Below are positions 1 to 12,175 of a stretch of 64,000 nucleotides of DNA, piece after piece. The notes beneath the pieces were generated by a model. The model saw nothing but the letters and a program-made list of their open reading frames with translations, searched no databases and had not been told where the DNA came from. Numbering within the stretch: the first letter of the stretch is position 1; the number at the start of each line of letters is the position of its first letter. The position numbers and the translations under genes are program-made. The DNA is from Gonatopus flavifemur (Eukaryota; Arthropoda; Insecta; Hymenoptera; Dryinidae): the NCBI GenBank assembly GCA_018340375.1, contig JAFFJZ010000001.1, forward strand, positions 54,242,001 through 54,306,000, given 5' to 3'.

Positions 1-1055
1 TCTGAAAGTAGAACGCAAATATTAATCATCTGGATATTATCCTGACGCACAAAAACGATTGCATCTTTTCTCATAAGAATGATATCTCTGATGTTAAATG
101 CATGTCATTTTTTCTCAGTTCAGTTCTGTCATCTTCGCGAAATTTTGTACGACAGTTGCACAGTTTTTGTTGAAAAAGTGAATCGGTCTATTAATCATTC
201 GATATAAGGTAAGAGACCCTATATCCGATCAAGGAACAGAACCCTATCATTTTCATTATTACATGAATTTACGAAGTAATTTGGCTAGAAGTTTCAAATG
301 AGAAAGTTAATTTTCGATCCAATAATTACAGAAAATGTTTTGGTTCAAGAGTTTTTGCACAACTAAACCACAGAAACCTAGAATAAAATACCTTAGCGGT
401 ATCCGATAATTTCATGAAAAATGAATTCAACACTCATATCCTGGTTGAACCCACTGTCGTGAAGTGCTGAAAAGTCCTTTGATGCCAGCTAATTACAATG
501 CAAGAACTTCAAACGGACACTTATTTTTAAAGACCGAAGAAATCGAATTCATTTCTTAAGAAAATTCTCTCCACCTTCGAGTGACTACTTATCTTTTCAA
601 CATTCTTGAACTTCGTACGAATGAACGTTTTGCAGATATCGATAATGCATTTGGAAATGCGGAATTATAAAACTTCGCATTCGATCCGAAAGAATCGAAT
701 ATTCCTTTTTTGTATCTTCCCGAGAATTGGGATTTCAAGAGATAGGGATAGATTTGAAAATACTTTGACGAAAATCGCGAAAATAAGGTGAAGTGAGAAT
801 GTTTCTATTCTTTCGGCAAAAACGTGTCCTCTTTTCAGTGACAAAATAAATGCGGGAACTTATTCCTCGCACTTGTGAATAATTACAGACTCGAAATCTT
901 ATTTCAATGACTATAATCACCCGAGCAAGCGTTATATCAGCACTCGCCAGGCCCTTACAAGTTCTCAGCTAGCCACTAGACTCTTTCTAGCCCTTGGCTA
1001 GATTCTCGCGAGGCCCTAGACAGTTCCATGGATGACGTTGCTGGGACAACTGTTG
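1..1055. other. No gene seen; one weak inverted repeat
   Basis: AT-rich non-coding DNA. At 946-1012 GCCAGGCCC...CTAGCC and GGCTAG...GAGGCCC form a weak inverted repeat. Confidence 0.5.
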
Positions 1056-1165
1056 CCCACATAGCACAAATGTCTCAGTGATATTTCCACAATATTCTGC
1101 AACATTCTGGGAAAATTGTAATATTGTCAGAATATGCTGGAGATATCACTGAGACATTTGTGCTA
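1056..1165. mobile_element. MITE, CCCACATAGCACAAATGTCT ends (copy 1, right end worn)
   Basis: CACATAGCACAAATGTCTCA GTGATAT pairs with ATATCACTGAGACATTTGTG CTA. AATATTCTGCAACATTCT lies near the centre. A second copy is at 46348-46467. Confidence 0.8.
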
Positions 1166-2142
1166 AGAGGTGAAATGCTTTGTACACGGATTAAAACTTT
1201 TTCAAGTGGATGAAATTCAATACTCGAACTGAAGAAACCTGGGAAGACATCGATTCGAATCTTTGTTCACGCGTGATTCATTATAACATTCATCTTTACG
1301 CCGTATATTCCCAGAACACGGTTAGTTTCGGGACAATTTGGAACTTTGAAGGGCAGCCGTGAACCCTACATCTATCTCTACATATTTGATACGCGACAGT
1401 TGTGTCAACTGAACCACAATGCGACATGGATAATGGAGTGTTTTCGGTTACAATGGTATCCCGTGTATGGTACACCGCATACACGGAAAGATGAATTTAA
1501 TGAAACAACTCTGACAATACAGTTTATGGTTAGTGAAAGAGAGCGGTATCATTTTTCTTGTTACTCGATGGACCTTTCAAATTGAAATATTTGCACTCCA
1601 ACATCTTGTCGAACGAATACCATTCAGAAAAATATGTACTTCGGATCATCCAAATGGACACACAAAGGATGAGAAAATGTATTCTCGTACACACATTTGC
1701 TTTTATTACGTGAAGTTTTGTGTAATTCTCTTCCTGGTTTCCTTCATTTTCGGTTCTCCAGTTTCGTTGCTTCCAGTACATTGATTATAAGTGTGATTAT
1801 ATGCCGATGATATCAATGCTTTTGCATGTATAGGATTCATAAATCGCCCAAATAATGGCACATTACGGAACTAAAAGATGTCCATAATCACACGACAAGG
1901 AAGCTCATCAGTGGCTCATCGAGGATCGACTACTGGAAGTAGCCCAAATATGAGACGGAATGATTTTCACTCATGAACAGAACAGTATATGACCAATTAT
2001 CGGGACATATACAGAAAATATTTGTTTGTCTCAAGTTTCAAACAAACTCACGTATAAGAATTTACCGATTTCCCTAGTGCTGATAACAAGCAATAGTTAT
2101 TAAACGACAGAGGTATTACCTCCATTCTGAAAATTCGCTGAA

Positions 2143-2290
2143 TTCAAGATGCAACCAAAACTGGCCCTGTTGCAATGAAAGTCAGCATTGGAAACAAATG
2201 CTGACACAATTGAAAAGACTGAATGTCAATCACGTTTTCAGGTGAGATGTAACCACATTTAGTCGGACTTTTTATCGTGCGCATTGGTGC
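2143..2290. repeat. Dispersed repeat C, copy 1
   Basis: AAGATGCAACCAAAACTGGC CC through CACAATTGAAAAGACTGAAT and GAGATGTAACCACA aligns with 31184-31345 in the same orientation. The class is unknown. Confidence 0.6.
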
Positions 2291-2559
2291 AAGTTTGTGT
2301 CAGCGTTGATTCAGACTCAAACGAGAATTGGTTTCACCGAAAAAGTTTTGTATCTACCAGTCTTGTGGAACCATTGAATCAAACCTTCGCCAACATCGAT
2401 GATCTCTGGCCACCGTTGCCCAAGATGTCGGCATTGAGATTCGTTGATTGCAGGAACGACTTCATCATCTCAGGTTTTAGATAAACTTCCTCCCAAGACT
2501 CGAACAATATTTGTAAGGGCTAGGTCAGCTTTGCACTTTTGATAAACTTTCACATGGGT

Positions 2560-2749
2560 GCACTGAGAAAAAGAGTTTAGTTAAATACTAGACAGCCAGG
2601 GAATCTAGTGATTCTGAATAAAAATTCAGTTGAGACAATAAAATTATATTTGTCACAGCTAAATTTTTTAGCTGATTTTTATCCACGCCAGCTGAACTTT
2701 GGCGGGACAGTTAAATTTTAGTTGCCGCAGGTACCTTTCTCTCAGTGTG
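2560..2749. mobile_element. MITE, CACTGAGAAA / CTCTCAGTG ends (copy 1)
   Basis: The left end is CACTGAGAAAAAGAG and the right end CTTTCTCTCAGTGT. The interior includes AGACAGCCAGGGAAT and the self-complementary AGCTAAATTTTTTAGCT. A diverged, oppositely oriented copy lies at about 35346-35512. Confidence 0.7.
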
Positions 2750-4458
2750 AGTGTTATCAATATTGATTTTCATTCTTATATAAGGTAGACGACCCTATTC
2801 ATGAACGTGACCCTTTTAATGAACATTTTGGTTTTTGATTCATAGTTCTTTTCATTCAATGCTTCAATCTCATCCAAGCATGACTGAGTGGATACTGAAT
2901 AAACCACTGGTATGTAAATGAATCCAGAATAATATGTCATAGGGAAAATATAATAAATAAACAATGTTGTGATCTGTGGTTTGAATGGTTGGGATATCAG
3001 ATATGGAAGTTTCTTCACAATCAACAACAGTTCACAAAATGAACTTTCAATAAGGATTCAATTTGAATTTATGTTGGTTTATTAAATCATTGCAGTGGCG
3101 ACTCTAAAATTTGTTTTCCCTCTGTAATCTTTCATCGCTAATCGCGTGCCTTGAAATGGGAAAAGTAATTGAACAAATTTGTTGATTTAAAAATGGATGC
3201 AGAAAAATCGGTGGATTCTACTGTTTCCAGTGAACTCTGTAACATATACTAGAATGATTTGTTGATTGCTTGAGCAAGAGAAAGTGAAGCTCACCAATTT
3301 TTTTCCTTCCTCTCTTTAAGCAGGATGCGTAAGAAATAGATCAACTATCCCAATTTTTTGGACCCCTCTCTAACTCCCTTCCAGATTGTTTTCAGACCGA
3401 ACCCCACTGTTGAAAATTGAGAAAAGGCACATTTCAGTATATTATAGAGTTCACTGACTCTTTCATAAGCAGGTCATGGTTACAATTCATTCCGTAGAGA
3501 CTGACCTATCAAAAATTCACCAGTCATACGTACGTTGATTGCATTTCCAATTCGTTTTTCTCAGGCATGTTGCCATGATCATGTACCTATCAACACGTAT
3601 TCATTTCCATACGTCTATCTATGCACGCTAATAATGATGTAACAATTTGCACATATTTATACTCACATTGAGTCGTGTATCATTCGCCTCGGCAAACGTT
3701 CCAGCAAAGGTCGAAACAGGGTCGATTAATCAGAGCACACGATTGAAGATTAATTTTCATTCACGCCAACTTCTGTAACGCATCGGAGGAACACGATAAG
3801 GTGGATCAAGATCAATTTCAATACCACAGACTCGTTAAAAGATTTCGGAAACATTTAAAACGCAACTTAATGCAGATAATTCTAAAATATTGCAAGTTTA
3901 GAAAATCGTGAAAACATGTGACTGTAGATACGGTTGGTATAAACAAGTTGTTTTCTACAAACAATGCAATCCACAAGGTTTTTGCTCTGGACGGTAGTAT
4001 TGCTTTCGTCCGTTACCTCACGAATAGTTCTTTTAGTTTATCAGTGTATGTTTACTTCACCAGAAGTTGTAGATTTGCTCTGAGGAATTTATTAAGAATT
4101 CAAAATGTAACCTCAATATTTTCCCACGACACAACGTTCAAATGTTTCAGTGTATATAAATTGCTGAACACATGTATCTTTCACACTTGTGTTCACACTT
4201 AATCGAGAGTAGAATGGCTACATCAGGGAGAAAACAGTTGCATTTCCACCGTAATGAACTGCGATTGTTTGCACGAGGTTGGGTTGAATTTGTCTCATTT
4301 ATCCACTCTGGTATGATTTATCTGCATCCGACCCGATGGTGGATGAATCATTACTATATTCTCTTGCAGGATTATTTTTTAAAACTCAAAAATTCAAACC
4401 AACTGATTGAAATTTCATTCGGACCCTGAAATCTAATTCACCCTATAAATTAGAGCTC
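2750..4458. other. No gene or element recognised
   Basis: The open frames here (for example 3918-4202) have biased compositions and no splice or domain support. Confidence 0.5.
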
Positions 4459-4665
4459 TACACGCGAAGAACGAGTGTGGATCTTATGTAAAATTCACTA
4501 CACAGTTGTATTGAATTTACAACGATACTACTCCCATTTACTCCGGTAACAATGTAAATATAACATTGGTTCCAATATGAATTTTACCGCAATTGCACTC
4601 ACGTGAGCAGTTATGTGAAATTAATCACAAACAATCTAGAATTTACATGGGACTTTTCTCCGTGA
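4459..4665. mobile_element. Worn MITE related to 40646-40920 (copy 1)
   Basis: The right end CTTTTCTCCGTG is of the TTTTCCGTGTA type and the left end TACACGCGAAGAA is worn. The central segment AATTTTACCGCAATTGCACTC ACGTGAGC is the reverse complement of the corresponding part of the 40.6-kb element. It is non-coding. Confidence 0.5.
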
Positions 4666-5506
4666 AGTAACCAAGGTGGGTCCCTATGCGCTCATTAACA
4701 ATGATTATTATTCCAACTAACCAGTGAGTTGTTTTAAATAATCAATTTTAACCAATCAGAATCCCCCACCTCCAAATCGCTATGACTTGGGAATTAAAAA
4801 CGCTCCGACAGCTCATGTAATATGTACGGGACGTGATATGTTACAATTTTTCATGTCATACATTGGCATCTGGATTGTTGATACATGTGGAATGTTTTCT
4901 TTCGATATAGTTTGTGGAAAAACGTGAAAGATTCATGAACAATTTTTATATCTCTCCAATTCGCAATGCTTACATCATACAACTTGCTTTTCAGATTGAT
5001 TCGTTGCTACTCCCCCCTTTCATTTTGAATTGCTTTAGATCGCTCTTCAACGCAATTCACAAATGAGTTTTCGCCACAGAATTCTGCTGCAGAAGTTAAT
5101 CCGTTAGAATCCTTCTTTTTTCTTGAGAATGGCTATCAATTTCGGATGCGAGGCTCCGAAATGATTGGCAAATATTTTACGTATTGATACCATTCCCTCT
5201 GGATTGATGCCAGCTTGCTATGTTACATGAAGTGCTTTTCATTTTGTTCCCATTTTGCTTGAACGAATGATAGAATCTGATCAAATTATATCAGATTTGG
5301 AGAGAACATTGTCAACTTTCCAATTGGATTTAGCCACATTCGACTATGGTTTGTGTTGAAGAAGATCATTGGATTTCGGCGAACCTCATTGACAAATGAT
5401 AGAATACGATTGAACCAGTCCTTCATTTGATTCTAATGAGATATGGCAATGTCCTTAGAGTTTATAGAAACTCAGAAAATCTGGTGAATTAGTGGTTTTT
5501 GTGTCT

Positions 5507-5628
5507 TCGAATTAACTCTTTGGAACTGATAATACTTTAAAAAAATGTACCGCAATAATTTGGGCCTTTAACAGCTGATTATTGCGTTATTTGAGTACCA
5601 ATTCGGTTCAATAAATGGCAACACTCAT
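5507..5628. repeat. Dispersed repeat D, copy 1
   Basis: CGAATTAACTCTTTGGAACT G, then ATGTACCGCAA, AACAGCTGATTATTG and TTCAATAAATGGCAACACTC, aligns with 34113-34242. The unit is of unknown class and non-coding. Confidence 0.6.
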
Positions 5629-6194
5629 TGAGTTTGTTTGTGCCTTGAAGCAATCTTTGGGAACTGAATAATTCTCTTTCCAGATTCTATTTCTTGAAAA
5701 TATTTTCAAGATATTTGAACCACAGCTGAGACCATGATGATAACGTGGATTAGTTTGTCCGAGGGCATCATTGTTTGTAAATTTCGTTATTTGGGTCGAA
5801 CATTCGCTATGGATAAAAGCTAGCTCATTAATACATGAAATAGGAATTCCTCATTCTTGAATGTCTATTGGGTATTTTCACTTATTTTGATCAAATCAGG
5901 CGTGATATATAATGAATAAATATTCATCTCCACAGACGGGATTTCTTTTCTTTCTCCTTGTATTTTCTCATCATTTTCTTCACCCCAGTTCTTCTTATGA
6001 GCATCCTCTAATAATGATAATATCAGTACACAAGATCCCCGCAATGAAGATAGACCTCTCTCTTTTCAACGCATAACAGAGATTTTTCGAATGTGGACGA
6101 AGGAGGGATGTGTATCGCGAGGTTGCACTGTATTGTTATGTGGCATTTATAACAAAGTGTAGGAAAAACATCTACAATAAATGATCTTCATTGA

Positions 6195-6410
6195 TCCTCC
6201 TAACGCCGTGCGCAAAGTGCTTACTTCGCATCCTGTTCTGCGTGTGCAAAGTGCCACATTCCCGCACGGTTCCTTAAGCCCACTTTTTCGCACAGTGTGG
6301 AAACAAATAGTATGTGCGACTCGTCCGCCAAGTCTCGCTCCGCTCGGGCAACAGGCTTCGCAGGAGTACGGGAATCACCCACTTTGCGCACTTGTTGCAC
6401 GATGTACTAT
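6195..6410. repeat. GC-rich unclassified repeat fragment
   Basis: The block is abruptly GC-rich in AT-rich flanks. GTGCGCAAAGTGC (6208), GTGTGCAAAGTGCC (6243) and the inverse CACTTTGCGCAC (6380) recur, along with TCTCGCTCCGCTCGGGCAAC. Two overlapping frames of about 80 codons span it but look like neither a domain nor a signal peptide. A fossil of a mobile element is most likely. Confidence 0.4.
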
Positions 6411-7599
6411 TCTCACATTAATTTTGATTTATACCTAAATTTTCTACCCGTTTTACTTTCGTGCAAATGCTCTACTGTCAATCAAAAGGATCAGCAGAAT
6501 TCTCAACAAGATATCAAAGTTACTAGTTTACCCTGAAATGATCGTTCAGTGATTGACATGGGCAGAGAGAAAAGTTTATTTGAGGAGATTTCAATGAAGA
6601 AAGTCAGTTACTAGGGCGCTATCAGTTATTCTTGTCATCTCACAGCTCTTGTGTCCAAAATATAACTTATAATCGATAAATCATTCACCACATTTATGCA
6701 CGTGTAAGTTTTGACCAATTTCGTCACTTCGGAAACAACATATTCGACAAATCACATTTCGATTGACTGTACTTCCGACCTATTGTTCAATTCCAGGATT
6801 TATGCATGTCATGTTATATTGATAAAATATATGCTCAGGGAATTTGATAATGCTTCAATCAACTACATTATTCGACAGAAATACCGTAACATTTGAATAC
6901 TATTTGGAGACTAAAGTTGAATAATGATTGCAGTAGAATTATGATTCAATTTCTGCAAAAATTCCAGTTGACCATGTTCTTGTATTCGATGTATGTCTTT
7001 TTCCTTCCCCTCGTGTTTTGTGAGTTTGAAACTTCATCTGATCTAGCATGAGGGATTTGTATCTGCATGCGAATGTAAGAAGTTCGCAACAACAATCTTT
7101 GATGCATCTCCCTTTTATCGGGAATATGTGAAATTGTATCTCAACATCCTCACATTCCACTAGATTGATTCTATGTTCCACGTGATTCCTAACGACTTCA
7201 TCCTCGAAGAATCAAAAATAGTTGATGAATCTCATATGAATTGTATCTCTTGTTTCTGGAGAATTGGAAACATTGACCCTTCATACGTGAGTGGATTCAA
7301 CGCAAAAAAGTACTTATTTTGAACGAGTGGGGTCCGGAAGTTTCATATATGTTGAAACAAATACAGACTAATTCCTCGATTATCAAAAACGTTGCATCAC
7401 GATGAGGATGGGTACTCGGTCTCCCGTGTGGAATAAAGAACCATTATTCGCTGCTGAATCTCACACACTGAAGACTGGTATTATGTAAATTCATTATTTT
7501 GACGTTTAATGTTATCACAAAAGACCAATCAGAATGATCCATTGTATAATTCTCGCGCTCTGGGTAAGTTCGCAATGAAAAATTGGTGACGTTGTGTAT
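6411..7599. other. No gene seen
   Basis: AT-rich upstream DNA with only short accidental frames. Confidence 0.5.
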
Positions 7600-8380
7600 A
7601 TTAGGTTCTATATATCAACCGATAAGTATACACGATTACGCCGAGAAAGTACGAGAGAAGGAAGGAAGAAGGGAAAAAGAAAGAGAAACAAGGAATTTGG
7701 AGAGGTGGATTCCGATAAGGTAGAGAGAACATCGTGACACACAGGTTCACGTAGAATTGAGCGTATGTGAAGGAGGGAAAGAGATACGAGATTTGTGGAT
7801 GTACGAAGAAAACAGAAGCATAAGCAGAAGCCGATGGAGAGTGGGTAGGAGCAGCAAAAGTAGTAGAAAGCAGAAGCAGCAGCAGCAGCAGCAGCCGCTG
7901 TAGAACCGTGGTGGCACCGGCAGTGCCAGTTGCCCGGGCATCAGGGCACACAGTTTCGGTCACGCAGGCGCACAGCCAATACTTTAGTGTGTTTCCACCG
8001 TGTCCCGTGTATGGGCTGTATGAGAAGAGAAGATATATACGTATATCTAAAGGAGGGTGAGAGAACGCTGGAGTCGCCGAAGAGAAGAGAGACTTTGGAA
8101 GGGGGTGACGTAGGAAGTTTATCGGTGGTGATGGTGTCATGGTGGTGGTGGTAGTGGAGAAAGGTGGATATGAGAGAAGAGAAGGGATGGATACGGTAGA
8201 CACAGGGAGTCGAGCGCGGTGCTCTTGGGTACACCAACGAGGGTTTTCCCGGCACCAGTCTACGGCCCGGGACGGTTCGGTACAGTCGAAGGGCTATATC
8301 GATGATCCCATAAACCCGATGAACTTCCATCGAATTAAGGATCAACAAACGCAACTTCCCGAAATATACTAATTTCACCC
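7600..8380. promoter_or_regulatory. GC-richer, GAGA- and CAG-containing 5' flank of the signal-peptide gene
   Basis: This stretch differs from its surroundings. It is richer in G+C and in CpG (notably 8200-8290), has repeated GAGA/GAAG tracts (7650-7700, 8025-8100, 8165-8190), a CAG run near 7875-7900 and GGT/GTG runs near 8128-8158. Such composition is common around insect promoters and polycomb/GAGA-factor targets. Open frames across it, including a 200-codon one on the minus strand, are low-complexity and are not believed. It could hold an untranslated first exon; a GGGTAAGT donor-like site lies at 7561-7568. No start site can be fixed from sequence alone. Confidence 0.35.
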
Positions 8381-8934
8381 TTTTTTTTTTGTAAAACCTC
8401 TTGTCTTCTTCCTTTTTTCAAATTCTAATTTTTCATTCACATGCAATGGAAACACGTGTTCCTGTTATGAGATAAACAATAAAGATGGACAGTGATGTGG
8501 ATTATGTGGAAAACTGTCAACAGCGGATAGAATTCATGAGACGAATATTTGTAACGTCAAAGGGGCAGTTGTAAAGTGTACGATTGAACGCACGAACGAT
8601 ACATCAACACGAGCGAGTGGTGGTGTGAAAGAATGTGTTATTAAGCTGTCACAGGGTGTGAAGTAGTAATGGTCCATTATCACTCGAACATGCGATTTGA
8701 GTGGTGAAATACAGTGTTGGTCAGACCAAAGCATATAAATTGCGAACATAGTGCGGTACATTGAACACGCGTGAAACCGGCTTCTTCATTCTTTCGAGAT
8801 ACGAAAAAAAGGCAGGGGAGATGAACGACCGGCAGATAGAGTTCAGGCCGGGAACTGTACGGAGCACGTGCCACGCACGCAGAAGGCGCTCCGGGCGACA
8901 TCAGGCGCGCTAATAATAATCTCTACACCACCGA

Positions 8935-9000
8935 CCACCACACTACTACCACCATCACCACCACTACCACCACCATCACCACCACCACATTACTACCACT
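8935..9000. repeat. CCA/CAC/CTA trinucleotide microsatellite
   Basis: An imperfect array of CAC, CCA, TAC and CAT triplets runs for about 65 bases just upstream of the signal-peptide exon. It gives an apparent reading frame on the + strand (8868-9149) rich in Pro, Thr, Ser and His, which is a by-product of the repeat. It probably lies in 5' flank or untranslated leader. Confidence 0.7.
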
Positions 9001-9289
9001 TTCCAACACTTACACATAAAATTTTCGAGTACATATGTACGTTTATACGTGCACATCTTTACCGGTCGTTGGCGGTTGATGTTTCTTCAACGCTTCATCG
9101 GCAAGGAAAGGAACATATGTGTTTACGTATTCTTTATTCTCCCCACTGATGGAATTGAGAGATTATGCAAGGATCAACATAGAATATACTCCCTTCGCGA
9201 CATAAGTGAATAAGTCATGCGAAGATGATCTCTTTGAAATCAATTATACAACCTACAGTGTGATGTTTTTCATTCTTTGCATTTCCAAT

Positions 9290-9403
9290 TCTTTTCTTTC
9301 CGCTATTTAATTCGGTGTTGTTGAACCATCGTTCGTTCGCTGTGTGCAACGTCGTGTTCAAGTGTCGTCATTCATTCAAAAGTTAACAATACAAAAGTGA
9401 ACG
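9290..9403 (+). promoter_or_regulatory. Probable 5' untranslated leader or proximal promoter of the signal-peptide exon
   Basis: The bases before the ATG are CpG-richer than the intron (several CGTTCG/GTCGT groups from 9327 to 9370). They include a TCATTC initiator-like hexamer at 9368-9373. A TATTTAA string at 9304 is too far from that initiator to act as its TATA box. A separate TATAAAT lies at 8734-8740 with no clear initiator 30 bases on. The leader extent and the true start site are not determined. Confidence 0.25.
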
Positions 9404-9542
9404 ATGATCAAACGTGACGTATCGACTGTCTGGACTTTGATCCAGATGACCATCACCGTTCTGGCGCATCTTTTGATCTTCGTCAATGAAACTAACGGTT
9501 TTACACGTTCTTCTTCCTCGTCATCTTCCTCGTCTCATCAAG
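9404..9542 (+). CDS. First coding exon of a secreted or membrane protein: signal peptide plus serine run (partial)
   Basis: The exon encodes 46 residues plus one base of the next codon, then meets a consensus donor (AAG|GTGAGT, intron from 9543). The start is supported by an in-frame TGA at 9398-9400, two codons upstream, and an A at position -3. Residues 1-5 (MIKRD) form a basic n-region. About residues 9-27 (VWTLIQMTITVLAHLLIFV) form a hydrophobic core, and residues near 28-32 (NETNG) look like a cleavage region, so the product should enter the secretory pathway. A run of nine serines follows (RSSSSSSSSSHQ). The exon ends in phase 1, which is usual where a signal-peptide exon joins modular extracellular domains such as Ig or EGF. 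No further exon is seen in the remaining 54 kb. A neural Ig-superfamily or other extracellular-matrix gene with a giant first intron is a reasonable guess, but I do not recognise the gene. Existence of the exon is fairly sure; its identity is unknown. Confidence 0.72.
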
Positions 9543-9548
9543 GTGAGT

Positions 9549-11064
9549 TTTTCTAGAATTGGAAATTCATTATAACGATGAAATTCTAAGCGAGAGTATT
9601 TTCTTGTATCGTTTTCCCTCTTTCCTCGCCGCAAAAGTATTGAGAATTGTCCTCGAATTAGGCATTATGAAGATTCATCTGATTCGATAAACTCACTTTA
9701 TTCGATTAGGCTTTCGCTTCGATAAAAATTTGATTGTTCTCAAGTACGTTGATTCAAGATTTTCTCATGATACACATTCCTGTACGAGGCACGCATACAA
9801 TCAAATAGATTAATTAGGCTAATACAATTTGTTCCCTGTCGTGCTTCGACTTCTATGCGCCTTTTCGTATGGAATGGGTTATCGGAAATTCCAACGGGTC
9901 TTCGATCGAGCATTCTGGAGGTACATTCCCGATATTCGTGTCTGATTTAATCGATGGTGAATGAAGTTATTCGAGTGAAATAATGAAAAGGTCCTGTCGA
10001 TCGATTCATCTATCGATTCAACCAAATGATTCTTGATTAACAATTCTTGTGAAATTAGTTTCGTGAATTTAGTTGAGGAATTTCATAACTTTCCAAGATC
10101 CAAGGAATATTTCGGTATTACGGAATGAAGATGAGTACAATTATGTATGATGAAAAGGATCATAGAATGCAATCGAATGTCCCTTAGAAAAGACTGAGGG
10201 GACAAGTGTTGTTGAATATTCATGATACATTCAGTTACACGTTGTTCCAATATTTTTCAATGTAATACTTCCGTGATAATAATAATCATAGTAATCCCCT
10301 GTCTCGTCAAACTTTTATGGCATGTTATCATTAATTTTATATCCAACTCGCCACGTGATCTGATCATATTTCACGCTGGATGTATTTCTCATAATTTTTC
10401 GAAACGAGATCGATGTGGAAGGTGGTTTTATTTCGCGACAAAATCACACGTTTCGTTTGGAATTTTTCATGTAATTGACGATTTTGAATTTGCCAGGTGT
10501 ATTGTTTTTTGTCACGTTGTTGGAAAGAAATACAAAAACACGAAATGATTGTGGTATAAAGCGATAAGCGCTATATGCATGTAATATTTAAAAGTATGCA
10601 AAACAAAAATCCATGTGCGTGATGTAGCAACAAATGAAACCTTTCATTCGAATATTGAGAAGTGACTAATCGGAAGCGAATGAATACATTCAAAGGTGAA
10701 TTATTAGTTTTCGAATTTGGTTCAATTTAGGGCTGAACTCGAGACTCTCGAGTAAGACCAACAAAACTTGATTTTACCATCTGTAATGCAAGATTCGTCG
10801 GGTCAATGTACAAATATTCAAAGAATGAAATTTTTGGAGATACTTTTTTGGTTTTGAACGCTGAGGTTTATTCAGAACTGTTGCAGTCTCGAAAAAGGTC
10901 TTGTCTTGTCTTAGTCTTGAGTAGACCTCCTCTCAGACGTGTTTTTCTCAACTATTACATGCCCACACTTGACTCGATATAGAAACTTTCCTCCGAAGAT
11001 CGTAGAATTGAATGATATTTACTATTTTTGAATTTTGCTCAAGAGTCTCGAGCTCAAATCTCAA
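9549..11064. other. Proximal intron, mostly unique-looking
   Basis: No dense repeats up to about 10.7 kb. CTCGAGACTCTCGAG (10737-10752) and AAGAGTCTCGAGCTC (11041-11055) may be ends of a worn element. Confidence 0.45.
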
Positions 11065-11170
11065 TACAGTAGGCGTTTGAGTTTCTTCCGTCTGACCAGT
11101 CTTTTCAATTCTTTTTTCTTCATCGGTTGAAGAGAGAGATCAGGCGGAAGAAACTCAAATGCCCAGTGTA
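11065..11170. repeat. 106-bp palindrome (TTTGAGTTTCTTCCGTCTGA arms)
   Basis: TACAGTAGGCGTTTGAGTTT CTTCCGTCTGA pairs with TCAGGCGGAAGAAACTCAAA TGCCCAGTGTA, with a loop of about 44 bases. The outermost TACAGT/AGTGTA resembles the CACTG ends seen elsewhere. Confidence 0.8.
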
Positions 11171-11287
11171 CCACATTGATTTTTAATATGAATTTCTATC
11201 GATGTCCTCCTCAATCTTGATTGTATATCTTCCGATGCTGCAGATGATTTCATTCGATTCGATACAAAACCAATCGATAATTATTCG

Positions 11288-11876
11288 GTAACACGACGAA
11301 ATCTCCTTGGTCAAAATATCCGAGAAAAAATTTCCGTGCCAGAATGTCCACGGAGAAAATATCCGGAGACCAAAATATTCGCGGTCTTGAATATCCGCAA
11401 ACAAAAATATCCGTGGATTAGTGAAGTGGTTATAAATCTGCCTCAATTGGTGATGTCTGTGTGATAATGAGTAGAATAATTGATTGCTTGAGGTAATTTT
11501 TAGGTTGTGTTATTTGAATGAGTTATATAATTTTTTTACTTTAACAAATTTTTGTTCACTGGATGTGATGAGAAAACTCAGTTTATATATTTCCAATCAC
11601 GTGGGAGTGACATTATTCCTCAGATAATAAGAAAGGAAATAAGTATGTATTCATTTGAAGTGGTGATGAGAGTGATATGAAAACATTATCTGTTGAAGAA
11701 ATGTATGAATTAATACAAGTTTTACAATATTTTATGAGGTCCTGGAATGGCAAAAATTTTCTGTTATGGATGTTTTGTCTGAGGATATTTTTGTGCGTGA
11801 ATATTTTGGCTGCGGATATTTTGGCGCGGATATTTTGTCTCGAATATTTTGACCAAGGATATTTCGTTGAGTAACC
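11288..11876. mobile_element. FB-like foldback element with tandemly repetitive arms
   Basis: The ends GGTAACACGACGAAAT and ATTTCGTTGAGTAACC are inverted copies. Each arm (11288-11416 and about 11750-11876) is itself a string of degenerate 11-15-base units of the type CCAAAATATCCGCGG, in opposite orientation in the two arms. Inverted arms built of short tandem units are the hallmark of Foldback (FB) and Galileo-type elements. The middle 330 bases carry no gene. Confidence 0.75.
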
Positions 11877-11879
11877 AGT

Positions 11880-12175
11880 AGATGTGTGCGAGTAGTAATT
11901 TTCTCGAGTCGAGTCGAGCCGGGTACTTGAAAATTTTTCGAGTATCTGGTAGATTTTCGAGTACTCGAAAAGTATGTAACATATATGAATATGAATATAA
12001 TCCCTTATGTTCTATGAGAATATTCTACCCTTCGTAAATGATGATTCATGATAATTCTAAGAAAATCGACAAATTACTCGAAGATTTTCATGTAGCTCGA
12101 AAATTTCGTTTAGTACAAAATACTCGACTCGACGAGTACTCGAGAATATTCAAAAATTTCGAGTATACTGCAAAA
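11880..12175. repeat. GAGTACTCGA-rich low-complexity block
   Basis: TCGAGTCGAGTCGAGCC (11914), TTTTCGAGTACTCGAAAAG (11953) and ACTCGACTCGACGAGTACTC (12123) recur in both orientations. This is like the interior of worn hAT MITEs, including the one at 35027. Confidence 0.5.

Noticed and set aside
7601..8203. 200-codon minus-strand frame upstream of the signal-peptide exon
   Set aside because: It is Ser/Pro/Leu/Thr low complexity produced by GAGA, CAG and GGT repeats, with no domain or splice support.
8868..9149. Proline/threonine-rich + strand frame
   Set aside because: It is generated by the CCA/CAC microsatellite. The stop before ATG 9404 shows it is not joined to the signal-peptide exon in frame.
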